NCBI GenBank assembly: GCA_900472295.1
Contig: UCIA01000023.1
Span: 87,399 to 151,398, forward strand
Origin: Hyphomicrobiales bacterium
Lineage (GTDB): Bacteria > Pseudomonadota > Alphaproteobacteria > Rhizobiales > Rhizobiaceae
Direction of reading: 5' to 3'
Length of the DNA: 64,000 nt
The position numbers were made by a program, and so were the translations under genes. Below the pieces are notes generated by a model, which saw only the letters and a list, made by a program, of their open reading frames with translations, did no database searches and was not told the DNA's origin. This document shows positions 1 through 9,403 of the stretch, piece by piece. Every line of letters begins with the position of its first letter. The first letter of the stretch is position 1.

Positions 1-15
1 GGGCAATGAGGGGCG

Positions 16-38
16 GCGCCAACCTTGAGAGTTGGCGC
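16..38. repeat. Short hairpin repeat (GTTGGCG family)
   Basis: Inverted arms GCGCCAAC (16-23) and GTTGGCGC (31-38) enclose a 7-base loop. It lies just beyond the stop of the DinB gene, so it could stabilise or end that transcript, but no U-tract follows. A related, weaker hairpin lies at 21714-21730, and a half-copy (GGTTGGCAGGACAG) follows the MarR gene near 4696, so this looks like a dispersed intergenic repeat. Confidence 0.5.
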
Positions 39-41
39 GCC

Positions 42-578
42 TCACAAGCCCAGCCGCGCGACCTCTTCCTTCCTCACCTTCAAATCATAGTCGAGCAAAA
101 ACTCGTCGAGCTGCGGTGGCGCGACCGAGCTGCCGGATAGCATCGCATGCACCTGGCCGCGATGATGGATGTCGTGCAGGAAGACGTGGGCAAGGATGTC
201 GCCGATCTTTTCCGGGATCATGCCGTCCTCGCGACGGTCGGTGATAACGCGGCGGTCGAGATCGTCCGTCGAAAGCCTCTCGCAAAAGGCGATCAGGCGC
301 CGGTCGGCCGCGACCTGGGCGGCAAACAGCGCCTGCGGTTCATCGAACGGCACGTAATCGTCAAAGGCGGCGGCGCCGACGCCGCCCTCTTCGAGAAAAT
401 CGAGATAGAGATGGTCGACCGCCAGAATGTGGTTGAGCGTCGCCTTGATCGAGGGGAAGAAGCTGGTGCGTTCGGCTGCGAATTCGCCGGGCTCGAGCTG
501 AATCACGGCGCGGTAGAGCCGGTCGTTCGACCAGAGGTTGTTGCCGGCCATGCGGCGCAGATGCTCGAGCAGAGTCAC
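42..578 (-). CDS. DinB family protein
   Basis: A 178-residue protein of the DinB/YfiT four-helix-bundle superfamily, whose members bind a divalent metal with three histidines and often act as thiol-dependent transferases or have no known role. Histidines at about residue 50 (LNHILAVDHLYLDF) and in HVFLHDIHHRGQ (about 133-144) fit the metal triad. Translation starts at GTG (576-578). The gene is last in the hmgA-led minus-strand series and begins 13 bases after the stop of the small membrane protein, with a 17-bp tandem duplication at the junction. Substrate unknown. Confidence 0.85.
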   Translation of the reverse strand: MTLLEHLRRMAGNNLWSNDRLYRAVIQLEPGEFAAERTSFFPSIKATLNHILAVDHLYLDFLEEGGVGAAAFDDYVPFDEPQALFAAQVAADRRLIAFCERLSTDDLDRRVITDRREDGMIPEKIGDILAHVFLHDIHHRGQVHAMLSGSSVAPPQLDEFLLDYDLKVRKEEVARLGL

Positions 579-602
579 GAGTTCAGCAGGGTCACGAGTT
601 CA
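569..602. repeat. 17-bp tandem duplication at a gene junction
   Basis: Two adjacent 17-bp copies, 569-585 and 586-602, differ at one base. Each contains, on the minus strand, a stop TGA overlapped by a GTG start (GTGA). The outer copy ends the upstream 98-residue protein and the inner copy starts DinB. Between them is a six-codon mini-frame, MTLLNS-stop. Confidence 0.8.
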
Positions 603-888
603 TTCGTCTGACCAAGCCAATGCCAGCCGCCATGACCGCAAAACCGGCAACAACGATCAGCAAAAGCCGGTTCATGCGCCTGCGCATGGCCTGTGTTTCC
701 GCATCGCGCGCCACATTGGTGTTGGTGATGGTGTGAAACATCATCGCGTTGCGCGGAAAGCCGCTGCGGTTGGTCAGGTCCGGCGAGCGCGCCTCGATGC
801 GATAGCTCAGCCGGATCGCCTGGATGAACACCACCAGGATGCCAAGCGCCCAGATGCCGCACAGCAGATAGAACGACTCGCCCGTCAT
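592..888 (-). CDS. Small membrane protein, unknown function
   Basis: A 98-residue protein with two predicted membrane segments, about residues 5-27 and 72-92, and a basic hydrophilic middle including RDAETQAMRRRMNR just before the second segment. I do not recognise a named family. It lies 12 bases downstream of the FAH-family gene and upstream of DinB on the same strand, so it is probably co-transcribed with the homogentisate genes, though nothing in it suggests a part in that pathway. Confidence 0.65.
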   Translation of the reverse strand: MTGESFYLLCGIWALGILVVFIQAIRLSYRIEARSPDLTNRSGFPRNAMMFHTITNTNVARDAETQAMRRRMNRLLLIVVAGFAVMAAGIGLVRRMNS

Positions 889-900
889 GCCACTATCCCC

Positions 901-1914
901 CTATCCCTGGTACTTCTCGACCTTCTGCTCGATGGCGCCGAAGATCGAATGGCCTGTCTTGTCCTTCATCTCGATGCGCACCGTGTCGCCGAAGCGCAGG
1001 AACGGCGTTTTGGGTTCGCCTGATTCGATGGTCTCGATCATGCGCAGTTCCGCGATGCAGGAATAGCCGGCGCCGCCCGCCGCGACCTGCTTGCCCGGCC
1101 CGCCATCCAGCTTGTTGGAGACGGTGCCGGAGCCGATGATGGTGCCGGCAACCAGCGGCCGTGTCTTCGCGGCATGAGCGATCAAAGCCGGGAAATCGAA
1201 GGTCATGTCGACACCGGCATTGGCGCGGCCGAACGGCTTGCCGTTAAGGTCGGCGAGCAGCGGCAGGCTGACCTTGCCGCCATCCCAGGCGTCGCCGAGT
1301 TCGTCCGGCGTCACCGCCACCGGCGAAAAGGCCGAGGACGGTTTTGATTGGAAGAAGCCGAAACCCTTGGCAAGTTCCGGCCCGGTCAGCGCGCGCAGCG
1401 TCACGTCATTGACCAGCATGACCAGCCGGATCGCGGCGCGAGCCTGGTCGAGACTGGCGCCCATCGGCACATCGTCGACGATGACGGCGACTTCCGCCTC
1501 CATGTCGATGCCGTAGGCTTCGTCAGCCATGCGGATCGGCTCGCGCGGCGCGATAAAGGAGTCCGAGCCGCCCTGGTAGATCAGCGGATCGGTCCAGAAG
1601 CTGGCCGGCATCTCGGCGCCGCGGGCTTTGCGCACCAGCTCGACATGGTTCACATAGGCCGAACCGTCCGCCCATTGATAGGCACGTGGCAGCGGCGAAT
1701 GGGCATCGTGCTCATGGAAGCGTGCCGACGGGACAGCGTTGTTCTCCAGCGATTCGGCGATGGTCGCCAGATGCGGCGAAACCCGCTGCCAGTCGTCGAG
1801 TGCCGCCTGCAGCGTGCGCGCCAGGAACGAGGCGTCGGTGAAGCGCGTCAGGTCGCGCGAGACGACGACGAGTTTTCCGTCGCGCGTCCCGTCCTTCAAT
1901 GTGGCAAGCTTCAT
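901..1914 (-). CDS. Fumarylacetoacetate hydrolase family protein
   Basis: A 337-residue FAH-fold enzyme. The metal-binding acidic cluster is visible at about residues 136-146 (GIDMEAEVAVI), and the C-terminal half has the typical GSGTVSNK and LRFGDTVRIEM strands. Placed behind homogentisate dioxygenase, it most likely performs the last step of tyrosine catabolism, cleaving fumarylacetoacetate (or maleylacetoacetate) to fumarate (or maleate) and acetoacetate; the family also holds decarboxylases and other hydrolases. Its start overlaps the stop of the MBL gene by four bases (ATGA), which suggests translational coupling. No maleylacetoacetate isomerase gene is in the window. Confidence 0.85.
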   Translation of the reverse strand: MKLATLKDGTRDGKLVVVSRDLTRFTDASFLARTLQAALDDWQRVSPHLATIAESLENNAVPSARFHEHDAHSPLPRAYQWADGSAYVNHVELVRKARGAEMPASFWTDPLIYQGGSDSFIAPREPIRMADEAYGIDMEAEVAVIVDDVPMGASLDQARAAIRLVMLVNDVTLRALTGPELAKGFGFFQSKPSSAFSPVAVTPDELGDAWDGGKVSLPLLADLNGKPFGRANAGVDMTFDFPALIAHAAKTRPLVAGTIIGSGTVSNKLDGGPGKQVAAGGAGYSCIAELRMIETIESGEPKTPFLRFGDTVRIEMKDKTGHSIFGAIEQKVEKYQG

Positions 1915-2798
1915 GCGGTTTCCTCTCCTGATGCGGCTTTGGCGCCGTCTAAGTTCACAACAAGGCCGTCGCGGGCAATCGTCAAGTCACCGGCCCACGA
2001 TTTCCTGACAGCGGCCTCCCAATCGGCCTCGCCGATCCCGGGATCGTCGGCCGGAATGAGATGGTTGAGCACCAGTCTCTTGACGCCGGCATCGCTGGCA
2101 ATACGCCCGGCCTCCTCGGCAAAGCTGTGGCTGGCGAGCAGATGTTCCTTCAGCCGCGCGCCATTGCCGGTCCTGGCAACCAGCCGCTCGATGCCTTGTT
2201 CCAGCATGGCTTCATGGACGAGGATGTCGGCATTTTTGGCAAAACCGGCGAGCGGCGGAAAGAAAGCTGTGTCGGCCGAGAAGACGATGCTTTTGCCGGC
2301 GTGGTCGAAGCGCAGCGCAAAACAGTCGGTCACCGGCGGATGATCGACGCGCAGCGCTAAAACCTTGAGACCGCGTTGCTCAAAAATCTCGCCCTCGCCG
2401 AATTCGACGATCGAAACCAGCTCGCGAATGTCCGGTCTGCCCTCGTCGACGATGCGGATCTCGATGTCGAACTCCATTGCCTGGCAGAAGCGCCGCCAAT
2501 AATGGCCGATGCCGGGCGGTCCGAGCAGCGTCACCGGCGTGGCGAGACCGGCCGTCCAGGCGGTGTGCAGCAACGGCCCGAGTTCCAGCACATGGTCGGA
2601 ATGCAGATGGGTGATGAAGATCAGGTCGAGCGCCTTCAGGCCGATGCCGGCATCGACCAGGCCGCGCGTGACGCCCAGCCCGCAATCGACGACGATGATT
2701 CGCCCGCCGAATTCCAGCAACGATGAACTCGGCCATGGCCCGCCCGGCCGCAATGCCGGGCCACCTTTCGAGCCGAGACACACCAGCCGGTCGCTCAT
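1911..2798 (-). CDS. MBL-fold metallo-hydrolase
   Basis: A 295-residue metallo-beta-lactamase-fold protein with the zinc motif HLHSDH at about residues 64-69, a metal-bridging Asp in SADTAF (about 174-179) and a late His in LNHLIP. Its layout resembles RNase Z-like and arylsulfatase-like hydrolases, which act on phosphodiesters, sulfates or thioesters, so the substrate cannot be read from the sequence. It lies between hmgA (10-base gap) and the FAH-family gene (4-base overlap), so an accessory role in aromatic catabolism is likely but unproven. Confidence 0.85.
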   Translation of the reverse strand: MSDRLVCLGSKGGPALRPGGPWPSSSLLEFGGRIIVVDCGLGVTRGLVDAGIGLKALDLIFITHLHSDHVLELGPLLHTAWTAGLATPVTLLGPPGIGHYWRRFCQAMEFDIEIRIVDEGRPDIRELVSIVEFGEGEIFEQRGLKVLALRVDHPPVTDCFALRFDHAGKSIVFSADTAFFPPLAGFAKNADILVHEAMLEQGIERLVARTGNGARLKEHLLASHSFAEEAGRIASDAGVKRLVLNHLIPADDPGIGEADWEAAVRKSWAGDLTIARDGLVVNLDGAKAASGEETA

Positions 2799-2808
2799 CG
2801 CACAGGCC

Positions 2809-4122
2809 TCAAGACCAGTCGCCCTCCGGCGTGCCGTTGAAGCGCTTCTTCAGATCGGTCCAGCAGTCGATGTAATTGTCCTGCCTTGTTTCAAGCTCGG
2901 CGCCGTAGCGGGTGAGCATTTGAGGGAATCGGGTCTCGAACATGAAGGCCATCGTATTGTCGAGCTTGACCGGTTTCAGCTCGACACGCGAGGCCTTTTC
3001 GAAGCCAGGCGCGTCGGGGCCGTGGGCCAGCATCAGATTGTGCAGGCTGATGCCGCCCGGGACAAAACCTTCCTCCTTGGCGTCGTACTGGCCGTGGATC
3101 AGGCCCATGAATTCGCTCATGATGTTGCGGTGATACCAGGGCGGCCGGAACGTGTCCTCCGCCACCAGCCAGCGCGGCGGGAAGATGACGAAATCGATGT
3201 TGGCGGTGCCTTCCTCGCCGCTCGGCGCCGTCAGCACGGTGAAGATCGATGGATCGGGGTGGTCGAACAGGATGGCGCCGACCGGAGAAAACGTCGCCAG
3301 ATCATATTTGTAGGGCGCGTAGTTGCCGTGCCAGGCGACGACGTCGAGCGGCGAATGGCCGATCTCGGTGACATGGAAATTGCCGCACCATTTCACCGTC
3401 AGCCGGCACGGCGCCTCCTTCTCCTCGAACCAGGCGCAAGGCGTCTTGAAGTCGCGCGGATTGGCCAGGCAGTTGGCGCCGATCGGGCCGCGGTCGGGCA
3501 GCGTCAGCTTGGCGCCGTAATTCTCGCAGACATAGCCGCGCACTTCGGCATCGACGAGTTCGACCTTGAACACCAGCCCGCGCGGCAACACGGCGATCTC
3601 GCCGGGGCGAAGCTTGATGACGCCCATCTCGGTGACGAAGCGCAAGGCGCCGACCTGGGGGACAATCAGCAACTCACCGTCGGCGTTGAAGAAATGGTCG
3701 TCGACCATCGAGCGGTTGGCGACATAGACATGCGCCGCCATGCCGCTTTGGCCTAGCACATCGCCGGCGGTGGTGATGGAGCGCATGCCGGCGATGAAAT
3801 CGGTCGGCTCCTTCGGCATCGGCACCGGGTTCCAACGGTATTGGCCGAGCGCCAGCTCGTGGTCGCCGACATTGGGAGCGGTCTTCCACAAGGGATAGTT
3901 TGCCGCCTTGAAGCGGCCGGTGTGTTTCACGCTCGGCCGGATGCGGTAGAGCCAGGAGCGCTCATTGGTGCCGCGCGGGGCGGTAAAGGGCGAGCCGGAA
4001 AGCTGTTCGGCATAGAGCCCGTAGGCCGGCCGCTGCGGCGAGTTCCGCCCCTGCGGCAGCGAGCCAGGCAAGGTTTCGGTCTCAAAATCATTGCCGAAGC
4101 CGGGCATATAGGAAAATTCCAT
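2809..4122 (-). CDS. hmgA: Homogentisate 1,2-dioxygenase
   Basis: A 437-residue protein of normal length for this non-haem Fe(II) ring-cleavage enzyme, which converts homogentisate to maleylacetoacetate in tyrosine and phenylalanine breakdown. The N-terminus [13 protein letters not shown] and the C-terminal iron-site region ([12 protein letters not shown], then HGQYD and [11 protein letters not shown] at about residues 328-372) are intact. It is the first gene of a minus-strand series with MBL and FAH-family genes and is divergent from a MarR regulator 129 bases away, which probably controls it. Confidence 0.97.
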   Translation of the reverse strand: MEFSYMPGFGNDFETETLPGSLPQGRNSPQRPAYGLYAEQLSGSPFTAPRGTNERSWLYRIRPSVKHTGRFKAANYPLWKTAPNVGDHELALGQYRWNPVPMPKEPTDFIAGMRSITTAGDVLGQSGMAAHVYVANRSMVDDHFFNADGELLIVPQVGALRFVTEMGVIKLRPGEIAVLPRGLVFKVELVDAEVRGYVCENYGAKLTLPDRGPIGANCLANPRDFKTPCAWFEEKEAPCRLTVKWCGNFHVTEIGHSPLDVVAWHGNYAPYKYDLATFSPVGAILFDHPDPSIFTVLTAPSGEEGTANIDFVIFPPRWLVAEDTFRPPWYHRNIMSEFMGLIHGQYDAKEEGFVPGGISLHNLMLAHGPDAPGFEKASRVELKPVKLDNTMAFMFETRFPQMLTRYGAELETRQDNYIDCWTDLKKRFNGTPEGDWS

Positions 4123-4189
4123 CCGATCCTCCCTGATCCCGGTATCTTGAGCCGCCTGAACGCGACTACCGGCGTGTTGACCAAACTGG

Positions 4190-4217
4190 TTTCATTTGTA
4201 ACCATTGAAAATGTAAC
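4190..4217. promoter_or_regulatory. Candidate MarR operator between hmgA and its regulator
   Basis: The divergent intergenic region holds an inverted repeat TTTCA-N11-TGAAA (4190-4210) and two direct TGTAAC hexamers (4197-4202 and 4212-4217). It is more AT-rich than its surroundings. MarR proteins usually bind inverted repeats of about this size between themselves and their targets. Binding is inferred. Confidence 0.35.
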
Positions 4218-4251
4218 TATCAACGGCGAATGCCGCATCCACGGTGCGCAG

Positions 4252-4692
4252 ATGGAAATCCTCGAACTCGAAAGCTTCCTTCCATACCGGCTCTACCGGC
4301 TGGCCGACGCGGTCAGCCGCGAATTTTCAAAAATCTACCGTGATCGCCACGGCCTGACCCGCCCGGAATGGCGCACGCTTTCGGGGCTGGGCCAGCGCGG
4401 CACGATGACGGCGACGGCGCTCGGAGAACAGTCGGCCATGCACAAGACCAAGGTGTCGCGGGCGGTGGCCGAGCTTGAGCGACGACGCTGGCTGACGCGC
4501 ACGCCGGACGAGAACGACCGGCGTGTGGAGCACCTGGCACTGACCAAGGCCGGACTTGCCGCCTATCGCGAGATGGTGCCGCTGGCGAAGGCGTTTGAAA
4601 GGGAGTTGCTGGAGAGGCTGAGTGTGGAAGAGCGGGCGGCGATTGTGAATGGTGTGGCGGCGCTGGAGGGGGCGTTAGAGAGAAAGAACTGA
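4252..4692 (+). CDS. MarR family transcriptional regulator
   Basis: The ATG at 4252 gives 146 residues, the normal MarR size; the open frame extends far upstream but only across the hmgA 5' end. The winged helix-turn-helix is at about residues 35-95, with the recognition region SAMHKTKVSRAVAELERRRW and wing TPDENDRRVEH. MarR dimers typically repress divergent catabolic genes and release DNA on binding an aromatic ligand. Its position divergent from hmgA makes it the likely regulator of the homogentisate genes; the ligand is unknown. Confidence 0.9.
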   Translation: MEILELESFLPYRLYRLADAVSREFSKIYRDRHGLTRPEWRTLSGLGQRGTMTATALGEQSAMHKTKVSRAVAELERRRWLTRTPDENDRRVEHLALTKAGLAAYREMVPLAKAFERELLERLSVEERAAIVNGVAALEGALERKN

Positions 4693-4758
4693 CAGGTTGG
4701 CAGGACAGAGGGGGGTGCCTCGCGCCGATGTTTCCAGCGGATAGCGCTCAGCCTCGCC

Positions 4759-5793
4759 TCACCAATCCATCACCACCTTGCCGGAACTACCACTGCGCAT
4801 GGCATCAAACCCGGCCTGAAAATCATCAATCCCAATGCGATGCGTGATCAGGCCACTGACATCCAACGGCCCCTGCACCAGCGCGATCATCTTGTACCAA
4901 GTCTCGAACATCTCGCGGCCGTAGATGCCCTTGAGATGCAGCATCTTGAAGATGACCTTGTTCCAGTCGATCTCGAAACCGGTCGGCGCGATGCCGAGGA
5001 TGGCGATCTTGCCGCCATTGTTCATGGTGTCGATCATGTCGCGGAAGGCGGGCGCGGCGCCCGACATTTCGAGACCGACGTCAAAACCTTCGGTCATGCC
5101 CAGCGCCGGCATGACGTCGCGCAGCTTTTCCTTGGAGGCGTCGACGACATGCTGGACTCCGAGTTTCTTGGCCAGCGCCAGCCGCACCGGGTTGATATCG
5201 GTGATCACAACCTTTCGCGCACCGACGCATTGGGCAACGAGCGCACCCATGATGCCGATCGGCCCGGCGCCGGTGACCAGAACGTCCTCGCCGACCAGAT
5301 CGAAGGACAGAGCGGTATGGACGGCGTTGCCCAATGGATCGAAGATCGCGGCAATCTCGTCGGGCACGTCGTCGGGGATCGGCACGACATTGTGCTGCGG
5401 GATCGCCAGATATTCGCCAAAGGCGCCGGGACGGTTGACGCCGACGCCGAGCGTATTGCGGCAGAGGTGGCCGCGCCCGGCGCGGCAGTTGCGGCAATGG
5501 CCGCAGACGATGTGGCCTTCACCCGAGACACGCTGGCCAACCTTGTACTCGGTGACCGCAGCGCCGAAATCGGCGACCGTGCCGACAAATTCATGGCCGG
5601 TGACCATCGGCACCGGCACGGTCTTCTGCGCCCACTGGTCCCAATTGTAGATGTGCACGTCGGTGCCGCAGATCGCCGTCTTCTTGACCTTGATCAGCAC
5701 ATCGTTGGGCCCGATCTCCGGCACCGGCACCTCTTCCATCCAGATGCCAGGTTCGGCCTTGGCCTTCACCAGCGCCTTCATCATGTTCGACAT
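4759..5793 (-). CDS. tdh: L-threonine 3-dehydrogenase
   Basis: A 344-residue zinc-dependent medium-chain dehydrogenase that oxidises L-threonine to 2-amino-3-ketobutyrate with NAD+. Visible features are the catalytic zinc ligand in [11 protein letters not shown] (about 38-48), GHEFVG, the four-cysteine structural zinc loop [15 protein letters not shown] (about 97-111) and the Rossmann motif GAGPIGIMG. It lies 44 bases downstream of kbl on the same strand; together they form the two-step route from threonine to glycine and acetyl-CoA. Confidence 0.96.
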   Translation of the reverse strand: MSNMMKALVKAKAEPGIWMEEVPVPEIGPNDVLIKVKKTAICGTDVHIYNWDQWAQKTVPVPMVTGHEFVGTVADFGAAVTEYKVGQRVSGEGHIVCGHCRNCRAGRGHLCRNTLGVGVNRPGAFGEYLAIPQHNVVPIPDDVPDEIAAIFDPLGNAVHTALSFDLVGEDVLVTGAGPIGIMGALVAQCVGARKVVITDINPVRLALAKKLGVQHVVDASKEKLRDVMPALGMTEGFDVGLEMSGAAPAFRDMIDTMNNGGKIAILGIAPTGFEIDWNKVIFKMLHLKGIYGREMFETWYKMIALVQGPLDVSGLITHRIGIDDFQAGFDAMRSGSSGKVVMDW

Positions 5794-5837
5794 GCTTTTG
5801 TCCCTTGAATCCTTTGATCCGGAATCGCTTTTGGCGA

Positions 5838-7025
5838 TCAGGAAATGACGCCCAGTTCCTTGCCGACCGCCGCGAATGCCGCCACGGCGCGATCGATATC
5901 AACCGCCGAATGCGCCGCCGACATCTGCGTGCGGATGCGCGCCTGGCCCTTCGGCACCACCGGGAAGGAAAAGCCTATGACATAGATGCCGCGCTTCAGC
6001 ATGCGCGCCGCCATCTCCTGCGCCAGGCTGGCATCGCCCAGCATGACCGGAATGATCGGATGATCGGCGCCTGCCAGCGTGAAGCCGAGCTTGCCCATTT
6101 CGGACCTGAACCGCGCTGCGTTGGCATACAGGCGCTCGCGCAGCGCATCGCCATTGCGGATCATGTCGAAGACCTTGATCGAGGCGCCGGCAATCGCCGG
6201 CATCAGCGTGTTGGAAAAGAGGTAGGGCCGCGAGCGCTGGCGCAGCCAGTCTACCACCTGGCTTTTGCCCGAGGTGTAGCCGCCCGACGCGCCGCCCAAC
6301 GCCTTGCCGAGCGTGCCGGTGATGATATCCACCCTGCCCTCGACGCCGCAATGCTCGGCCGAGCCGCGGCCGTTTTTGCCGACGAAGCCGACGGCATGGC
6401 TGTCGTCGACCATCACCATGGCGTCGTATTTTTCCGCGAGATTGCAGACGCCTTTGAGATTGGCGATGATGCCGTCCATGGAAAACACGCCGTCGGTGGC
6501 GATCAGCCGGAAGCGGCAGTCCCTGGCTTCCTTCAGCCGCGCTTCCAGATCGGCCATATCGTTGTTGGCGTAGCGGAAACGCTTGGCCTTCGACAGCCTG
6601 ACGCCGTCGATGATCGAGGCGTGGTTGAGCGCATCGGAGATGATCGCGTCCTCCTCGCCAAGCAGCGTCTCGAACAGGCCGCCATTGGCGTCGAAGCAGG
6701 AGCCGTAAAGGATGGTGTCGTCCAGGCCGAGGAAAGCGGAAATCGTCGATTCCAACTGCTTGTGCTCTTCCTGCGTGCCGCAGATGAAGCGCACCGAAGC
6801 CATGCCGTAGCCATAGCGGTCGAGCGCGCCTTTGGCCGCTGTGCGCAATTCGGCGCTGTCGGCGAGGCCGAGATAGTTGTTGGCGCAGAAGTTCAGCACC
6901 TTTTCACCGCCGACCTCGATCTGCGCCGACTGCGTCGAGGTGATCACCCGCTCGGATTTATAGAGCCCGGCGGATTTCAGCCCTTGCAGTTCATTGTCGA
7001 TATGGGAGAGGAATGCCGCGCTCAT
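5838..7025 (-). CDS. kbl: Glycine C-acetyltransferase (2-amino-3-ketobutyrate CoA ligase)
   Basis: A 395-residue fold-type I PLP enzyme of the alpha-oxoamine synthase family. The PLP lysine lies in [13 protein letters not shown] (about residues 237-249), and the pocket motifs CANNYLGLA and [10 protein letters not shown] are present. It splits 2-amino-3-ketobutyrate with CoA into glycine and acetyl-CoA. Kbl is the first gene of the kbl-tdh pair, and the shared order and short gap support a single transcript. Related family members (BioF, HemA, SPT) are less likely because of the tdh neighbour. Confidence 0.96.
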   Translation of the reverse strand: MSAAFLSHIDNELQGLKSAGLYKSERVITSTQSAQIEVGGEKVLNFCANNYLGLADSAELRTAAKGALDRYGYGMASVRFICGTQEEHKQLESTISAFLGLDDTILYGSCFDANGGLFETLLGEEDAIISDALNHASIIDGVRLSKAKRFRYANNDMADLEARLKEARDCRFRLIATDGVFSMDGIIANLKGVCNLAEKYDAMVMVDDSHAVGFVGKNGRGSAEHCGVEGRVDIITGTLGKALGGASGGYTSGKSQVVDWLRQRSRPYLFSNTLMPAIAGASIKVFDMIRNGDALRERLYANAARFRSEMGKLGFTLAGADHPIIPVMLGDASLAQEMAARMLKRGIYVIGFSFPVVPKGQARIRTQMSAAHSAVDIDRAVAAFAAVGKELGVIS

Positions 7026-7336
7026 GATCAGGTCCTATTGAGATTGGCGGCGACTGTCGCGCTTGGCCCGAGAAAAATCCACCGTAAAAGCGACCGCTTC
7101 GGTGGCGCGGCCACCTCAACCCTGACGCGAAACGATTTCATCGGCAGCACGCTGGGGTAGCAGGCGCGCAAATAAAGCCATGCCGGGAAAGAACGTGATA
7201 ACCATTTCGGCAGCTTTCGTTTGCTGCTGAAGCAACAGTTCCGCCGGCTTCCAAACCTGTTAACCCTTTCTAGCCAATGGTGTTCTCGCCACGAATCGGT
7301 GGCAGAAATCCGTTCGACCGAGGGGTCATCTAAAAT
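7026..7336. other. Divergent intergenic region kbl / GGDEF-EAL gene
   Basis: This 311-bp region must hold the promoters of the kbl-tdh operon (leftward) and of the GGDEF-EAL gene (rightward). A GAGGGG purine run at about 7319-7324 lies upstream of the rightward ATG at a somewhat long spacing. I found no convincing ORF, RNA gene or long repeat in it. Confidence 0.5.
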
Positions 7337-9403
7337 ATGTCGCAGCAGCCGGCGCAAACCGTCTCGGGCAAGCTCATCCTGCTGATCAAGACCGGCTACT
7401 GGCTGGCGCTGCTGATCATCGCGGCCATGGTCATAGCCTCCTTCATCCTTTTGCAGCAGATGATGGCGGCGCAACAGCACAACCACACACTGCTCGATAT
7501 CGTCAGCACCCAGAAGGCGCTGTCGCAGCGCATCGTCTTTTTGACCAGCGCAACCGGCTCCGCCGCGCGTGACAAGCAGCCGGCCCTGGTTGCCGCGCTG
7601 AAACAGGCAACCGCCGAGTTCGAGACGAACTACGACCTCCTGCTCGAACAGACGGGGGCCGATCCCCAGTCGCCGGCGCGATCCGACCCGAAGTCGATCG
7701 AGAGCGTGCTGTTCGCCAAGCCGTTCCACCTCGACTATTTCTCGGTCGGGCTTATCGCCAATGGCGAAAGGCTGATCTCGTCCTTCGAATCCCAGCTCTC
7801 GGGCACTGCCGCCTACAAGGGTGGCGGCGAGCGCGTCAATCTCGACGCCTCGGTGGCCAATGCGACGCTGTCGGGCTATGCCGCGCTCGGCCAACGCATC
7901 GCCGCCTTTGCCGACGAACGGTCGGACCAGTTGCTCAATCTCCACCGGACCTTGTTCTACGCCACCATCGGCGTCATCGTGCTGGTCGCGCTTTTCATCT
8001 TCCGGCCGATGTCGAAAGCGATCCTGCGCAAGACGCATGAGCTTGTCGACGCCCGCAACTCGATGGCCTTCATCGCCGTGCATGACGGGCTGACCGGCCT
8101 GCACAACCGCACCTTCCTGACCGATCACTTCGAAACGCTGATCAAGGGCGCGCATCGCCGGCGCGAGAGGCTGGCGGTGATCCAGCTCGACCTCGACCGT
8201 TTCAAGCAGATCAACGACACGCTCGGCCACGCTGCCGGCGACTATGTGCTGGTCGTCACCGCCCAGCGCATGCGCGATTCCTGCCGCGCGTCGGATCTGT
8301 GCGCACGCCTCGGCGGCGACGAATTCGTCATGATCCTCAACGGCGCCGGCGGCACCGAGGACATCAATATGCTGGCCCGGCGCATCCTCGAGCAGATCAA
8401 CGAGCCTATCACCTTCCAGGGCACGACCATCCTTCCCGGCGCCAGCGCCGGCATCGCCGTCTATCCCATCGACGCCGACAATGCAGAGGATCTGCTCGTC
8501 CACGCCGATCTCGCGCTCTACTCCGCCAAGAAGCTTGGCGGCGGCAGCTTCTCGTTCTTCTCGGAGGAGCTCAGGCGCGAGCTCGACCACCGCAAGCAGC
8601 TCGAGCACGACATCAAGGTCGCTATCTCGGAGCAAGCGTTCCAGGTCTATTTCCAGCCGCAGGTCTCGTTGACCAACGGCGCCATCAGCGGCATCGAGGC
8701 GCTGGTGCGCTGGAAGCATGCCGAACGCGGCATGATCGCGCCGGGCGAGTTCATTCCGGTCGCCGAAAAATGCGGTTTCATGCCAGAGATCGGCCGCATC
8801 GTCTTTACCAAGGCGATCGAGCAGGCCGCCGAATGGGATCGCGCCGGCATTGAATTCGGGCGGCTTGCCGTCAACGTGTCGGGCACCGAATTGCGCGAAC
8901 CGGACTTCGACCGCTTCCTGTTCGCGACGCTGGAGAAGTTCGGCCTGGCGCCGCAGAAGCTGTCGCTGGAGATCGTCGAATCCGTCATTCTCGACGACGA
9001 GAAGACCGGGATCGCGGCCAAGCTGCGCCACATCCGCGCCGCCGGCGTGCATCTCGAGCTCGACGATTTCGGCACCGGCTATGCCTCGCTCAGCCATGTC
9101 AATCCGAACGAGATCGACCGGCTGAAGATCGACCGTCGCTTTGTCCAGAACATCAACGAGAATGGCGACAACACCAAGATCGTGCGCGCCATTACCGAGC
9201 TGGCGCGCGGCCTCGGCATCTCGATCGTCGCCGAAGGTGCGGAGACCGAAGCCGAACTCGATTCGCTGATGGCGATCGGCTGCGACCAGGTGCAGGGCTA
9301 TTCCATCGCCTTCCCGATGCCGCAGGACAACGCCCGCGAATGGCTGCTGGCGCGCAGCCCGAAGAAAGCCAAGCTGAAAGTGCTGCAAGGCAGCCTGGCT
9401 TAG
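7337..9403 (+). CDS. Membrane-bound diguanylate cyclase/phosphodiesterase (GGDEF-EAL)
   Basis: A 688-residue protein with two membrane segments (about 16-38 and 207-226) flanking a roughly 165-residue periplasmic sensor region without a recognised motif. The GGDEF domain has the active-site signature RLGGDEF (about 321-327) and an allosteric I-site RxxD (RASD) five residues upstream. The EAL domain starts with IEALVRW (about 453) and keeps the substrate/metal motifs NVSGTEL, DDFGTGYAS (about 575) and EGAETEAE. Both cyclic-di-GMP synthesis and hydrolysis therefore look possible, and the net direction cannot be predicted. It stands alone between intergenic regions. Confidence 0.92.
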   Translation: MSQQPAQTVSGKLILLIKTGYWLALLIIAAMVIASFILLQQMMAAQQHNHTLLDIVSTQKALSQRIVFLTSATGSAARDKQPALVAALKQATAEFETNYDLLLEQTGADPQSPARSDPKSIESVLFAKPFHLDYFSVGLIANGERLISSFESQLSGTAAYKGGGERVNLDASVANATLSGYAALGQRIAAFADERSDQLLNLHRTLFYATIGVIVLVALFIFRPMSKAILRKTHELVDARNSMAFIAVHDGLTGLHNRTFLTDHFETLIKGAHRRRERLAVIQLDLDRFKQINDTLGHAAGDYVLVVTAQRMRDSCRASDLCARLGGDEFVMILNGAGGTEDINMLARRILEQINEPITFQGTTILPGASAGIAVYPIDADNAEDLLVHADLALYSAKKLGGGSFSFFSEELRRELDHRKQLEHDIKVAISEQAFQVYFQPQVSLTNGAISGIEALVRWKHAERGMIAPGEFIPVAEKCGFMPEIGRIVFTKAIEQAAEWDRAGIEFGRLAVNVSGTELREPDFDRFLFATLEKFGLAPQKLSLEIVESVILDDEKTGIAAKLRHIRAAGVHLELDDFGTGYASLSHVNPNEIDRLKIDRRFVQNINENGDNTKIVRAITELARGLGISIVAEGAETEAELDSLMAIGCDQVQGYSIAFPMPQDNAREWLLARSPKKAKLKVLQGSLA

